Shown piece after piece: positions 1-7,515 of a stretch of DNA of 64,000 nt. The stretch is from positions 75,727 to 139,726 of the forward strand of contig JBGANR010000014.1 of NCBI GenBank assembly GCA_044222225.1, in the 5' to 3' direction. Position 1 is the first letter of the stretch. Every line of letters starts with the position of its first letter. The translations under genes and the position numbers were made by a program. Below the pieces are notes generated by a model, which searched no databases, had not been told where the DNA came from, and worked only from the letters and a program-made list of their open reading frames with translations. Source of the stretch: JBGANR01 sp044222225. GTDB taxonomy: Bacteria > Actinomycetota > Actinomycetes > Mycobacteriales > Mycobacteriaceae.

Positions 1-193
1 TGTTCGTCCACACACCGGGCCACGTCTTCTTCGCCAATGCGCGGCGTGTGAGCAGCACCCGGCCGGCATCGTCGAACAGATAGAGCGAGAACGCGAGATG
101 CAGTGGTGTCTCGGTGGTATGGACCTGGGCTTTGTCGCGAGTCCCGATCGGCTCTCGCCGGTGATTGAGTAAGACGACGGTCTCCGGGGCCAT
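1..193 (-). CDS. idi: Isopentenyl-diphosphate delta-isomerase, N-terminal part (runs off the window)
   Basis: The minus strand from an ATG at 193 reads MAPETVVLLNHRREPIG and then the Nudix-type Idi signature: TRDKAQVHTTETPLHLAFS, LFDDAGRVLLTRRA and KKTWPGVWTN. Idi (type I) interconverts isopentenyl and dimethylallyl diphosphate for isoprenoid synthesis in the cytoplasm. Only about 64 residues of the usual ~180 are present; the catalytic Cys-containing part lies outside the window. The gene is divergent from the lanthipeptide synthetase, and the two share a ~150 bp intergenic region that holds an operator-like box at 255-272. Identity is clear from the conserved N-terminal block; whether it belongs functionally to the neighbouring cluster is unknown and I doubt it. 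Confidence 0.9.
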   Translation of the reverse strand, partial: MAPETVVLLNHRREPIGTRDKAQVHTTETPLHLAFSLYLFDDAGRVLLTRRALAKKTWPGVWTN

Positions 194-254
194 GCCCGGA
201 GCGTATCGACCGTTGCTGCGCGGATCGCGCGCGTCCTTCGGCCGCGCGCTCAAC

Positions 255-272
255 ATTAGGAACTCTCCCTAG
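255..272 (-). promoter_or_regulatory. Operator-like box 3 upstream of lanM
   Basis: Read on the minus strand this is CTAGGGA-GAG-TTCCTAAT. It matches three boxes upstream of the precursor gene (3660-3675, 3714-3730, 3757-3773) in sequence and 3-nt central spacing. It lies about 75 bp upstream of the lanM start. The shape resembles the CTVGGGAWWTCCCBAG operator known for PAS-LuxR regulators such as PimM, but with one more central base. A role as binding site for the cluster's LuxR protein is inference. Confidence 0.55.
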
Positions 273-344
273 GAAAAGGCGCGGAGCCCGGGCACGTGGG
301 GAGATGTCCTGCCCGCTCCCGCCGCCGTCTGAGATGTTGCAGCC

Positions 345-3300
345 GTGACGACCGGTGACGTGCTGTCGAGCCTGAACATGGTGGGGATCGTCGAGCGCGC
401 GAGCACGATCGATGAACGCCTGGGCCCCGAATTCATTCCAGAGGATCTCGGCGAGGACGCCCACCGCGCCGTCGATCGGCGGCTCGACGCGTGGTGCGAC
501 GCGGTCGGTCGCGGCGACCCTGATCGGCTCCGGCGCCGGCTCGAGTGGGACGGGCTCGACCTGGCGACGGCCCGCCGGGCACTCGGACGGGTCCGGCTAC
601 GTGACGCCGCCGCCCTCCCCGCCTGGACCGGAGTCGTCGCCGACGCGCTTCATCTGCTGGCGGGCCGGGGTACGGCCGACGACGCCGTCGACTTCGCCGA
701 CCCCGACGCACCGCAGCCGTTCGAGGAGGTACTCGCGTCGTTCGTCCTCGTCGCGCGCGAACGACTGGCCGAGGAGACGCGATCGTCCGGTCTCCCGCTC
801 GCCCCCGCGGCCCGGACCGCTCTCGAATTCGCCTTGCTTCGCGAACTCTCCTTCGCAGCCGGCGAACTCCTGCTCGAGCGGTTCGAGGCGATGCGGGCTG
901 TCGAGCAGTCCTCGTGGGGTCGGTTGGTCGCACTCGCCCGGGAGCCGGAGAGCCGGGCGTTGTATCGACGGTTCGTGACAGATCTCGCCGCGGGCGGGTT
1001 GGCCGGGCTGTTCGTCGAATACCCGGTACTCGCCCGGAATCTCGGAACCATCTCGCTGCACTGGATCGAGGCGCAGGCCGAGTTCCTCGGCCAGCTGGCG
1101 GCCGACCTGCCCGATCTCGATCGCGCCTTCGGCGACGGGAGCGTTCTCGGCGAGGTCGTCGCACTTGCCCCGGCGCTCTCCGACATGCACCAGGGCGGCC
1201 GGAGTGTCGTGGCGGTGACCTTCGCCTCGGGCCGGCGGGTGGTCTACAAGCCGAAGAATCTCGGCACCGAGGCGGCCTACCAGCGGCTGCTCGCGTGGCT
1301 GAACGACCACGGCGCGCCCCTGTCGTTCCGGACGTTGACGGTGCTCGACCGAACGACCCACGGCTGGTCGGAGTTCGTCGAGCACCTCCCGTGCAACGAT
1401 GCGGACGAGGGCCGGCGGTTCTACGAGCGCGCCGGCATGTTGCTGTGCCTGTGCTACGTGCTCGAGGTGACGGACTGCCACTACGAGAACGTGCTCGCCA
1501 CCGGTGAGTTCCCTGTGCTGGTGGACGCCGAGACGCTGATGCACCACAGGGCCGACTCCGAGATCCCGGCGGACGACAACGCGCGGTCGGAGGCGTTCGA
1601 ACGGCTTTACCACTCGGTGCTGCGGTCAGGCCTGCTGCCCCGGTGGGAGTTGAGTGCGGATCGCCGAACGGCGTACCACCTCAGCGGTCTCGGCGAGGCC
1701 GACGATCACGAACTCCCGGCACTCGGGCCGATGTGGGTATGGATCAACACCGACCGCATGACGCGGCGACCCGGCGAGCCGCGCACGGTCGTTCACACGA
1801 ACATCCCGCTGCTGGGCGGCGCGCCGCTGCGCCTCCAAGCGCACGGTCCGCAGGTGATCGACGGGTTCCGCCGCATGTACGAATTCCTCCTCGACCGCCG
1901 TGCCGACCTCCTCGCCTCGGATCACCTGCGAGATCTCGCCCGCGAACAGGTCCGCTATGTGTTCCGGCCGACCGGGATCTATGTCCGCATCCTCCGCGCT
2001 CTGCATGCCGGACGATTCCTCCGCGACGGCGCCGATCGCAGCATCGAGATCGAACGGCTCGGACGCAGGCACGTACCGCCGCGTGCGCTGATGGTGCGAC
2101 CCGACGAGCCGCCGCCCTCCTGGCGGGTCTTCGCCGCCGAGCGACGGGCGATGCAGATCAACGACGTCCCGTTCTTCACCGCCAGGGCGAGCAGCGATGC
2201 GTTGATCCTGGCGCCGGGGGACGAGATCGGGCGGTTCTTCCGCGAGCCGAGTTTCGACCTCGTCGTCGACATGATCGACGGGCTGAGCCACGACGATCTC
2301 GAGCGCCAGGTCGGTTTCATCAGCGCGACCCTCTACGCACACGTCGCGCGCGAGACGATGACGATGCCGGCGACCACCGACGAGAACGAGCGCGGCCGTG
2401 AACCCGGGGACGCCGTCGATCCGTCGGACGAGGCGCTGGTCGCGGCCGCGCTCGCGGTCGCGGAGTCGATCCGCTCGAGCGCCATCCGCACCCGTGACGG
2501 CAGCGCGTCGTGGATCGCACCCCAGCTCCTCGTGCAGGCGGGCCGATACCAACTGCAGCCGCTCCACTTCGACCTGTACAGCGGGGTCACCGGGGTCGCC
2601 CTGTTCCTTGCGGCCGCCGATCGGTTCGCCCCGGGGGCGGGCCTGGCCGAGCTGGCGCTCGCCGCGGTGCGCCCCCTGCGGAGCATGTTGAACCGCCGCC
2701 CGGACCATCTCGCCGAATCGCTGGGGATCGGTGGGGCCGGCGGCCTCGGCTCGATCGCATACGGACTCACGAGAGTCGGCGATCTGCTCGACGAACCCGC
2801 ACTCCTGGACGACGCCCTCGACGCCGCCGTCCTGATCTCGGCCGATCTCGTCGCCGCCGACCGGGCGCTGGACGTGATCGGCGGCGCCGCCGGAGCGATC
2901 CTGGGCCTGCTGGCACGTCACGAGACGGCGCCCGACGATCGGCTGCTCGGCCGGGCCGTCGTCTGCGGTGAGCACCTGCTCCGCACCCGGCGGCCCACCG
3001 CGGCCGGGCCGCGTGCCTGGGTGACGCCGGACGGCCTCCGCACCACCGGGTTCGCCCACGGCACCGCCGGTATCGCCTACTCTCTGCTGCGGCTGTACCG
3101 GCACACCTGCGACGAGCGGCTCGTCGAGGCGGCGCGGGAGGCCATCGCCTACGAGGACACCCGATACTCCCCGGAGCACGGGACATGGGTCGACTATGCC
3201 GAACGCGGCGACCCGCTCTACCTCGCTCAATGGTGCCGGGGTGCCGCCGGGATCGGGCTGGCCCGCCTCGGCGGGCTGGACGTGCTCGACACCGATCAGG

Positions 3301-3632
3301 TGAGGGCCGACATCGACCTCGCCCTCGACGCGACGAGGCGCTCGGCCCTGCGTGGCCTCGACCAGGCGTGCTGCGGCGGTCTCGGCCGCGCGGACGTCCT
3401 GCTGACGGCCGGGCGCCGGCTCGGCCGTACCGACCTGGTCGACGTGGCGCGGGCGGTCGGCGCTCAGGTGGTCGAGCGTTCGGCCGGACGCGGGGGCTTC
3501 GTCCTCGACCCGAGGTCGCCCCGGCAGCTGGATGCCCCGCCCGGCTTCTTTCAGGGCTCCGCCGGGATCGGATACGAGCTTCTGCGGCTCGTCAGACCTG
3601 ACGAATTACCGTGCGTCCTGGCGTGGGAGTGA
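345..3632 (+). CDS. lanM: Class II lanthipeptide synthetase LanM
   Basis: A 1095-residue bifunctional LanM, the usual family length. The N-terminal ~650 residues are the dehydratase (DUF4135), with the kinase-like lysine motif VVYKPKNLG (about residue 300) and the catalytic block TDCHYENVLATGEFPVLVDAETL split around residues 375-395. This domain phosphorylates and eliminates Ser/Thr in the precursor. The C-terminal third is a LanC-type cyclase: HGTAGIAYSLLR (~905), WCRGAAGIG (~962), CCGGLGR (~1009) and the typical end FFQGSAGIGYELLRL. The WC and CC cysteines fit the zinc site, and the CCG form belongs to the Cys-rich LanM subgroup. Start is GTG at 345. It is followed after 244 bp by its likely substrate gene. 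Substrate assignment is by context; enzyme class is secure. Confidence 0.96.
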   Translation: MTTGDVLSSLNMVGIVERASTIDERLGPEFIPEDLGEDAHRAVDRRLDAWCDAVGRGDPDRLRRRLEWDGLDLATARRALGRVRLRDAAALPAWTGVVADALHLLAGRGTADDAVDFADPDAPQPFEEVLASFVLVARERLAEETRSSGLPLAPAARTALEFALLRELSFAAGELLLERFEAMRAVEQSSWGRLVALAREPESRALYRRFVTDLAAGGLAGLFVEYPVLARNLGTISLHWIEAQAEFLGQLAADLPDLDRAFGDGSVLGEVVALAPALSDMHQGGRSVVAVTFASGRRVVYKPKNLGTEAAYQRLLAWLNDHGAPLSFRTLTVLDRTTHGWSEFVEHLPCNDADEGRRFYERAGMLLCLCYVLEVTDCHYENVLATGEFPVLVDAETLMHHRADSEIPADDNARSEAFERLYHSVLRSGLLPRWELSADRRTAYHLSGLGEADDHELPALGPMWVWINTDRMTRRPGEPRTVVHTNIPLLGGAPLRLQAHGPQVIDGFRRMYEFLLDRRADLLASDHLRDLAREQVRYVFRPTGIYVRILRALHAGRFLRDGADRSIEIERLGRRHVPPRALMVRPDEPPPSWRVFAAERRAMQINDVPFFTARASSDALILAPGDEIGRFFREPSFDLVVDMIDGLSHDDLERQVGFISATLYAHVARETMTMPATTDENERGREPGDAVDPSDEALVAAALAVAESIRSSAIRTRDGSASWIAPQLLVQAGRYQLQPLHFDLYSGVTGVALFLAAADRFAPGAGLAELALAAVRPLRSMLNRRPDHLAESLGIGGAGGLGSIAYGLTRVGDLLDEPALLDDALDAAVLISADLVAADRALDVIGGAAGAILGLLARHETAPDDRLLGRAVVCGEHLLRTRRPTAAGPRAWVTPDGLRTTGFAHGTAGIAYSLLRLYRHTCDERLVEAAREAIAYEDTRYSPEHGTWVDYAERGDPLYLAQWCRGAAGIGLARLGGLDVLDTDQVRADIDLALDATRRSALRGLDQACCGGLGRADVLLTAGRRLGRTDLVDVARAVGAQVVERSAGRGGFVLDPRSPRQLDAPPGFFQGSAGIGYELLRLVRPDELPCVLAWE

Positions 3633-3659
3633 CCCGCTCTGCGGGTGCGTCCGTCGTCC

Positions 3660-3773
3660 CTAGGGATTATCCCTATGGCAGCGCGTCGGCATCATGGTCG
3701 AGACGGTTTTTCCCTAGGGATAATTCCGAAAGACTCGGAGCCGCTCCCGGTCGGCCCGAGGAAATTCTCCTAG
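3660..3773. promoter_or_regulatory. Three operator-like boxes upstream of the lanthipeptide precursor
   Basis: Box 1 (3660-3675, plus) is CTAGGGA-TTA-TCCCTA, a near-perfect palindrome. Box 2 (3714-3730, plus) is CTAGGGA-TAA-TTCCGAA. Box 4 (3757-3773, minus) is CTAGGAG-AAT-TTCCTCG, more diverged. All share a 3-nt centre with box 3 ahead of lanM. They occupy the 244-bp gap between lanM and the precursor gene; a TATATT at 3810-3815 could be a -10 element. Repetition ahead of both lanM and lanA points to a common activator, most simply the LuxR protein at 10908-13622, but binding is not shown. Confidence 0.6.
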
Positions 3774-3876
3774 ACAATTCTGGAGGGTCCGATTCGTCCC
3801 TCACCGACGTATATTCCTGTGCGAGACTCCGGTGACTCCTCATCAGAGGGCGTCCCCACAGGAAGGGAGAAACGAT

Positions 3877-4188
3877 ATGACGGAGGCGAACAGCCGCCAG
3901 GAGCTCGAACAGCGGTTGGTCCAGAAGGCTCAGGACGACGCCGCGTTCCGCGCGAGCCTGCTGGCCGACGCGAAGAGTGCGATCGAGCAGGAACTCGGTG
4001 CGCCGTTGCCGGCCGGAGTGCAGGTCAACGTGGTGGAGGAGTCCGCCGACACGGTCTACCTCGTGCTCCCTCAGGCGTCGTCGGCGGGTGAGGGCGGAGA
4101 ACTCTCCGACGCCGACCTCGAGGCGGTCGCCGGCGGGTGGGGCACGGGCGGTGCCACGACTCAGGCCTCGTGCAACACGACCTGCTGA
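3877..4188 (+). CDS. lanA: Lanthipeptide precursor with NHLP-type leader
   Basis: A 103-residue precursor. The long leader (QELEQRLVQKAQDDAAFRAS, then DAKSAIEQELGAPLPAGVQV and VYLVLPQ) is the nitrile-hydratase-alpha-like (NHLP) leader, and it ends in LSDADLEAVAGG, a double-Gly cleavage site at 85-87. The predicted core is WGTGGATTQASCNTTC, with five Thr, one Ser and two Cys, enough for up to two (methyl)lanthionine rings. A strong ribosome binding site (GGAAGGGAGA) precedes the ATG at 3877. The gene sits between LanM and the C39-peptidase transporter that would cut after GG. Core length and ring pattern are inference. Confidence 0.9.
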   Translation: MTEANSRQELEQRLVQKAQDDAAFRASLLADAKSAIEQELGAPLPAGVQVNVVEESADTVYLVLPQASSAGEGGELSDADLEAVAGGWGTGGATTQASCNTTC

Positions 4189-4316
4189 CCGACGCCGCGG
4201 TCGACTGATGAATGCGCCGCACCCGCTCATAAGGACGGAGTAATTCCACACCGATCGGCAGGTGCGCGGGTTCGTGACGGCGATCAGCAGCGCTTCCCGC
4301 ACGGCGAACGACAAGC

Positions 4317-4376
4317 CGAGTGCCCCCCGGCGGGGGACGAGCAATCACAGCGCGAAATCCTGTCGGAGGGCACTCG
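4317..4376 (+). terminator. Hairpin between precursor and transport genes (attenuator or partial terminator)
   Basis: Arms CGAGTGCCC (4317-4325) and GGGCACTCG (4368-4376) pair perfectly over 9 bp. Inside, CCCCC and GGGGG around 4322-4335 can form a competing small hairpin. There is no T run. Such a structure between a precursor gene and its downstream genes commonly keeps precursor mRNA in excess; that role is inferred here. The rest of the 289-bp gap shows nothing else I can name. Confidence 0.45.
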
Positions 4377-4477
4377 CATGTGGAAAGCTGAGTCTCCGGG
4401 GACCGTATCGATCACCGTCGAGAATCCACGTCGAATCCGTTTTTCAATAGCGCGATCGCCGGCAGGAGGTGAGGGGC

Positions 4478-5293
4478 GTGGCACAGATGTCCTTGTTCCG
4501 TCGACAGGCCGTGGATCGGACGCTGGCGCCGGACGAGCTGGACCGGCTCATGCGGGTGGTCGACCCGAAAGGCTGGCTCGCACTGGTGGCGCTCGTCGCC
4601 CTCGTGGTTCCGGTCGCGGCGTGGGCATGTTTCGGCAGCATTCCGACGCAGGTGACCTCCTCCGACGGCCTCATCCTCCACCGCAACGCGCTGCACGCCG
4701 CCGTGTCGCAGGTATCGGGGATCGTGACCGAGGTCACCGTGCGGACCGGCGACACGGTGCGGGCGGGGCAGGCCGTCGTGCGGGTCCGTACCGACTCGGG
4801 CGCCCTGGCCGAGGTCGACACGTTGTTCGGCGGGCGGGTCGCCGACGTGCCGATCCAGGTGGGCATGCTCCTCGATCGCGGCAAGCAGGTCGCCTTCGTC
4901 GAGCAGGGCGACGAGCCCATGGAGGCCGTGTTCTACGTCGCCGCCGAGGACGGCAAGCAGCTCGGCGTAGGCATGCGGGTCCACATCTCGCCGATGACGA
5001 TCAAGGCCGAGAGGTACGGATACCTGCAGGGCACGATCGAGTCCGTGTCGCAGCTCCCCGTGACCGACGGCGACATGCTCAAGTTGCTTCAGGATCCGAG
5101 CCTTATCGCTGCGCTGCGGAAGGGAAACAACCAACTCGAAGTCGTCGTCACGCTGACCGTCGACAGCTCGACCCCGACCGGGTTCAAGTGGTCGACGTCG
5201 CGAGGCCCCCTGACACCGCTGATCCACGGCACGCCGTCGACGGCCACCTTCATTCTGGGCGAGCAGCCGCCCATCGACCTGATCCGCCCGTGA
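4478..5293 (+). CDS. HlyD-like membrane-fusion protein of an NHLM secretion system
   Basis: About 271 residues. A cytoplasmic N-terminus (DELDRLMRVVDPKGW) precedes one transmembrane segment (LALVALVALVVPVAAWACFG). A lipoyl/biotinyl-like hairpin follows (VSGIVTEVTVRTGDTVRAGQ and GGRVADVPIQVGMLLDRGKQ), then a beta-barrel part. This is the layout of the NHLM bacteriocin-system HlyD family, which couples ABC exporters to the cell envelope. I chose the GTG at 4478 because GGAGGTGA lies 6-13 nt before it; a GTG at 4469 and an ATG at 4487 are also in frame. Its stop overlaps the GTG of the next gene by 4 nt, so the transport genes are translationally coupled. Confidence 0.85.
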   Translation: MAQMSLFRRQAVDRTLAPDELDRLMRVVDPKGWLALVALVALVVPVAAWACFGSIPTQVTSSDGLILHRNALHAAVSQVSGIVTEVTVRTGDTVRAGQAVVRVRTDSGALAEVDTLFGGRVADVPIQVGMLLDRGKQVAFVEQGDEPMEAVFYVAAEDGKQLGVGMRVHISPMTIKAERYGYLQGTIESVSQLPVTDGDMLKLLQDPSLIAALRKGNNQLEVVVTLTVDSSTPTGFKWSTSRGPLTPLIHGTPSTATFILGEQPPIDLIRP

Positions 5294-7515
5294 ACGCCGA
5301 CCGTCCGCCGGTGGTGAAGACGGCGATCCGGTACCCGCGGCGGGTGCGGACGCCGACCGTCCTGCAGATGGAGGCGGTCGAATGTGGTGCGGCGGCGCTG
5401 GCGATCATCCTGGGCTACCACGGCCGACTGGTGCCGCTGGAGGAACTGAGGGTCGCGTGCGGCATCTCCCGCGACGGTTCGAAGGCGCTGAACGTGGTGA
5501 AGGCGGCCCGGGGTTACGGCCTCGTCTCGAAGGGATATAAGAAGGACACCGACGAGGTGCGCTCGCTGCAGCCTCCGTTCATCGCGTTCTGGAACTTCAA
5601 TCATTTCCTCGTCATCGAGGGCTTCGGCCGCCGGGGCGTCTTCGTGAGCGACCCGGCCAGCGGCCGTCGGCTGGTGTCCTGGGACGAGTTCGATGGCGCC
5701 TATACCGGCGTCGTCATGACGTTCGAGCCGGGTCCGGATTTCCGGCCGGGAGGGACGCGGCCGAGCCTGTCGGCCGCCTTGCGGCAGCGGTTGCGCGGGT
5801 CGGAGTGGGCGCTCGTCTTCGTCGTGCTCACCAGCCTGCTGCTGGTGGTGCCGGGAATCGTCATCCCGCTCTTCTCGCAGATCTTCGTCGACCAGTACCT
5901 CGTCGGTGGATCGAAGGACATCATCGTCGTCCTTCTGATCGGCATGCTCCTCACGGCCGCGCTGCGCGCCGCGCTCACCTGGCTGCAGCAGCGCTACCTG
6001 TTGGCGTTGCAGACCAAGCTCGCCGTGGGCATGTCGAGCCGGCTGTTCTGGCACACCCTGCGGCTGCCGATGGACTTCTACGGGCAGCGACACGCGGGTG
6101 AGGTGGGCTCCCGGATCGCCATCAACGACCGCGTCGCACAACTCCTGTCGGGGCAACTCGCGACCACGGCTCTGAACGTCGTCACCGTCGGTTTCTACGT
6201 GGTCCTGATGCTCCAGTACTCGGTCGGCCTGACCTTGATCGGAATCGTCTTCGCCGCGTCGAGCATCGTCGTCCTGCGGGTCGCCTCGAGGAAGCGGGTC
6301 GACACCAACCAGAGGCTGCTCGTCGAGCGAGGCAAGCTGGCCGGCGTCGCGATGGGCGGGCTGCAGTCGATCGAGACGCTCAAGGCGACCGGCAGCGAAT
6401 CGGAGTTCTTCGTGCGCTGGGCCGGCCTCGAGGCGAAGCTGGTCGAGGCGCGGCAGCAACTCGGCACGAGCACCCAGGTCGTGGACGCGATTCCGCCGAT
6501 GCTCACCGCGCTGGCGACGGCCGTCGTCCTCGGTGTCGGGGCCGCCCAGGTGGCGGCCGGCGGTCTGACGATCGGCATGCTGGTCGCGTTCCAGTCCTTG
6601 ATGGCGAGCTTCATGGCTCCGATCGGGCAGTTCGTCGCGCTCGGAACCTCCGTCCAGGAGACCGAGGGTGACCTGAACCGCGTGGACGACGTGCTGCGCT
6701 ACGGCACCGACCCGCGGGTTCCGGCGACGTTCGCGACGGACGACGACGCGGATGCCGCCGCCGGAGTCGAGCTGACGGGTGAGCTCGAACTGCGCGATCT
6801 CACCTTCGGCTTCAGCCGCCTCGATCCCCCGCTGATCGAGGACTTCAGCCTGACGCTGCGGCCCGGCAGCCGAATCGCGCTGGTCGGGGCCAGCGGCAGC
6901 GGCAAGTCGACGGTCGCCAAGCTCGTCAGCGGCCTCTACACACCGTGGTCCGGCGAGATCCTGTTCGACGGCCGACCGAGGGACGCGGTTCCCCACGGCG
7001 TGCTCACGTCCTCGGTCTCGATGGTCGATCAGGACATCAGCCTGTTCGAGGGCACCGTCGCCGAGAACCTGACCCTCTGGGATTCGACCGTCCCCGAGAC
7101 GAGGATCGTGGCGGCCGCGCGTGACGCCGCGATCCACGAGGAGATCGCGGCCAGGCCCGGCGGGTACCAGAGCAAGGTCGACGAGGGTGGGAGCAACTTC
7201 AGCGGCGGTCAGCGGCAGCGGCTCGAGATCGCCAGGGCGTTCGTCGACGATCCGACGTTCGTGATCTTCGACGAGGCGACCAGCGCGCTGGATCCGGCCA
7301 CCGAGCAGATCATCGACGACAACCTGCGGCGGCGCGGCTGCACCTGCCTGATCATCGCCCACCGGCTGAGCACGATCCGGGACTGCGACGAGATCATCGT
7401 GCTCTCGTGGGGGAAGGTGGTCCAGCGCGGGACGCACGAGGAGCTCCTCGCCGCCGGCGGCGCGTACACCCGGCTGATCGAAGCTCGTGCCCACGCCGAA
7501 GGCGGCCCCCGGTGA
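5290..7515 (+). CDS. NHLM-type ABC transporter with C39 leader peptidase
   Basis: 741 residues from a GTG overlapping the HlyD stop. The N-terminal ~150 residues are a C39 peptidase: catalytic Cys in QMEAVECGAAALA (Cys32), His in NHFLVIEGF, Asp in VSDPASGRR. This domain cleaves double-Gly leaders. A six-helix membrane domain follows (about 165-430), then the nucleotide-binding domain with Walker A GASGSGKST, signature FSGGQRQR, Walker B FVIFDEATSALD and H-loop IIAHRLSTI. Role: remove the leader of the modified peptide at AGG and export it. It corresponds to the peptidase/ATPase component of NHLM systems. It overlaps the next transporter gene by 4 nt. Confidence 0.95.
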   Translation: MNADRPPVVKTAIRYPRRVRTPTVLQMEAVECGAAALAIILGYHGRLVPLEELRVACGISRDGSKALNVVKAARGYGLVSKGYKKDTDEVRSLQPPFIAFWNFNHFLVIEGFGRRGVFVSDPASGRRLVSWDEFDGAYTGVVMTFEPGPDFRPGGTRPSLSAALRQRLRGSEWALVFVVLTSLLLVVPGIVIPLFSQIFVDQYLVGGSKDIIVVLLIGMLLTAALRAALTWLQQRYLLALQTKLAVGMSSRLFWHTLRLPMDFYGQRHAGEVGSRIAINDRVAQLLSGQLATTALNVVTVGFYVVLMLQYSVGLTLIGIVFAASSIVVLRVASRKRVDTNQRLLVERGKLAGVAMGGLQSIETLKATGSESEFFVRWAGLEAKLVEARQQLGTSTQVVDAIPPMLTALATAVVLGVGAAQVAAGGLTIGMLVAFQSLMASFMAPIGQFVALGTSVQETEGDLNRVDDVLRYGTDPRVPATFATDDDADAAAGVELTGELELRDLTFGFSRLDPPLIEDFSLTLRPGSRIALVGASGSGKSTVAKLVSGLYTPWSGEILFDGRPRDAVPHGVLTSSVSMVDQDISLFEGTVAENLTLWDSTVPETRIVAAARDAAIHEEIAARPGGYQSKVDEGGSNFSGGQRQRLEIARAFVDDPTFVIFDEATSALDPATEQIIDDNLRRRGCTCLIIAHRLSTIRDCDEIIVLSWGKVVQRGTHEELLAAGGAYTRLIEARAHAEGGPR

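Noticed and set aside
3661..3727. TAGGGATAA-like sequences as homing-endonuclease (I-SceI) sites
   Set aside because: Only a partial, coincidental resemblance; four copies with fixed spacing before lan genes fit operators.
4378..5289. N-terminal extension of the C39 transporter frame back to 4378
   Set aside because: This part is Arg/Gly-rich out-of-frame reading of the HlyD gene; the GTG at 5290 with a 4-nt overlap gives the normal C39 start.
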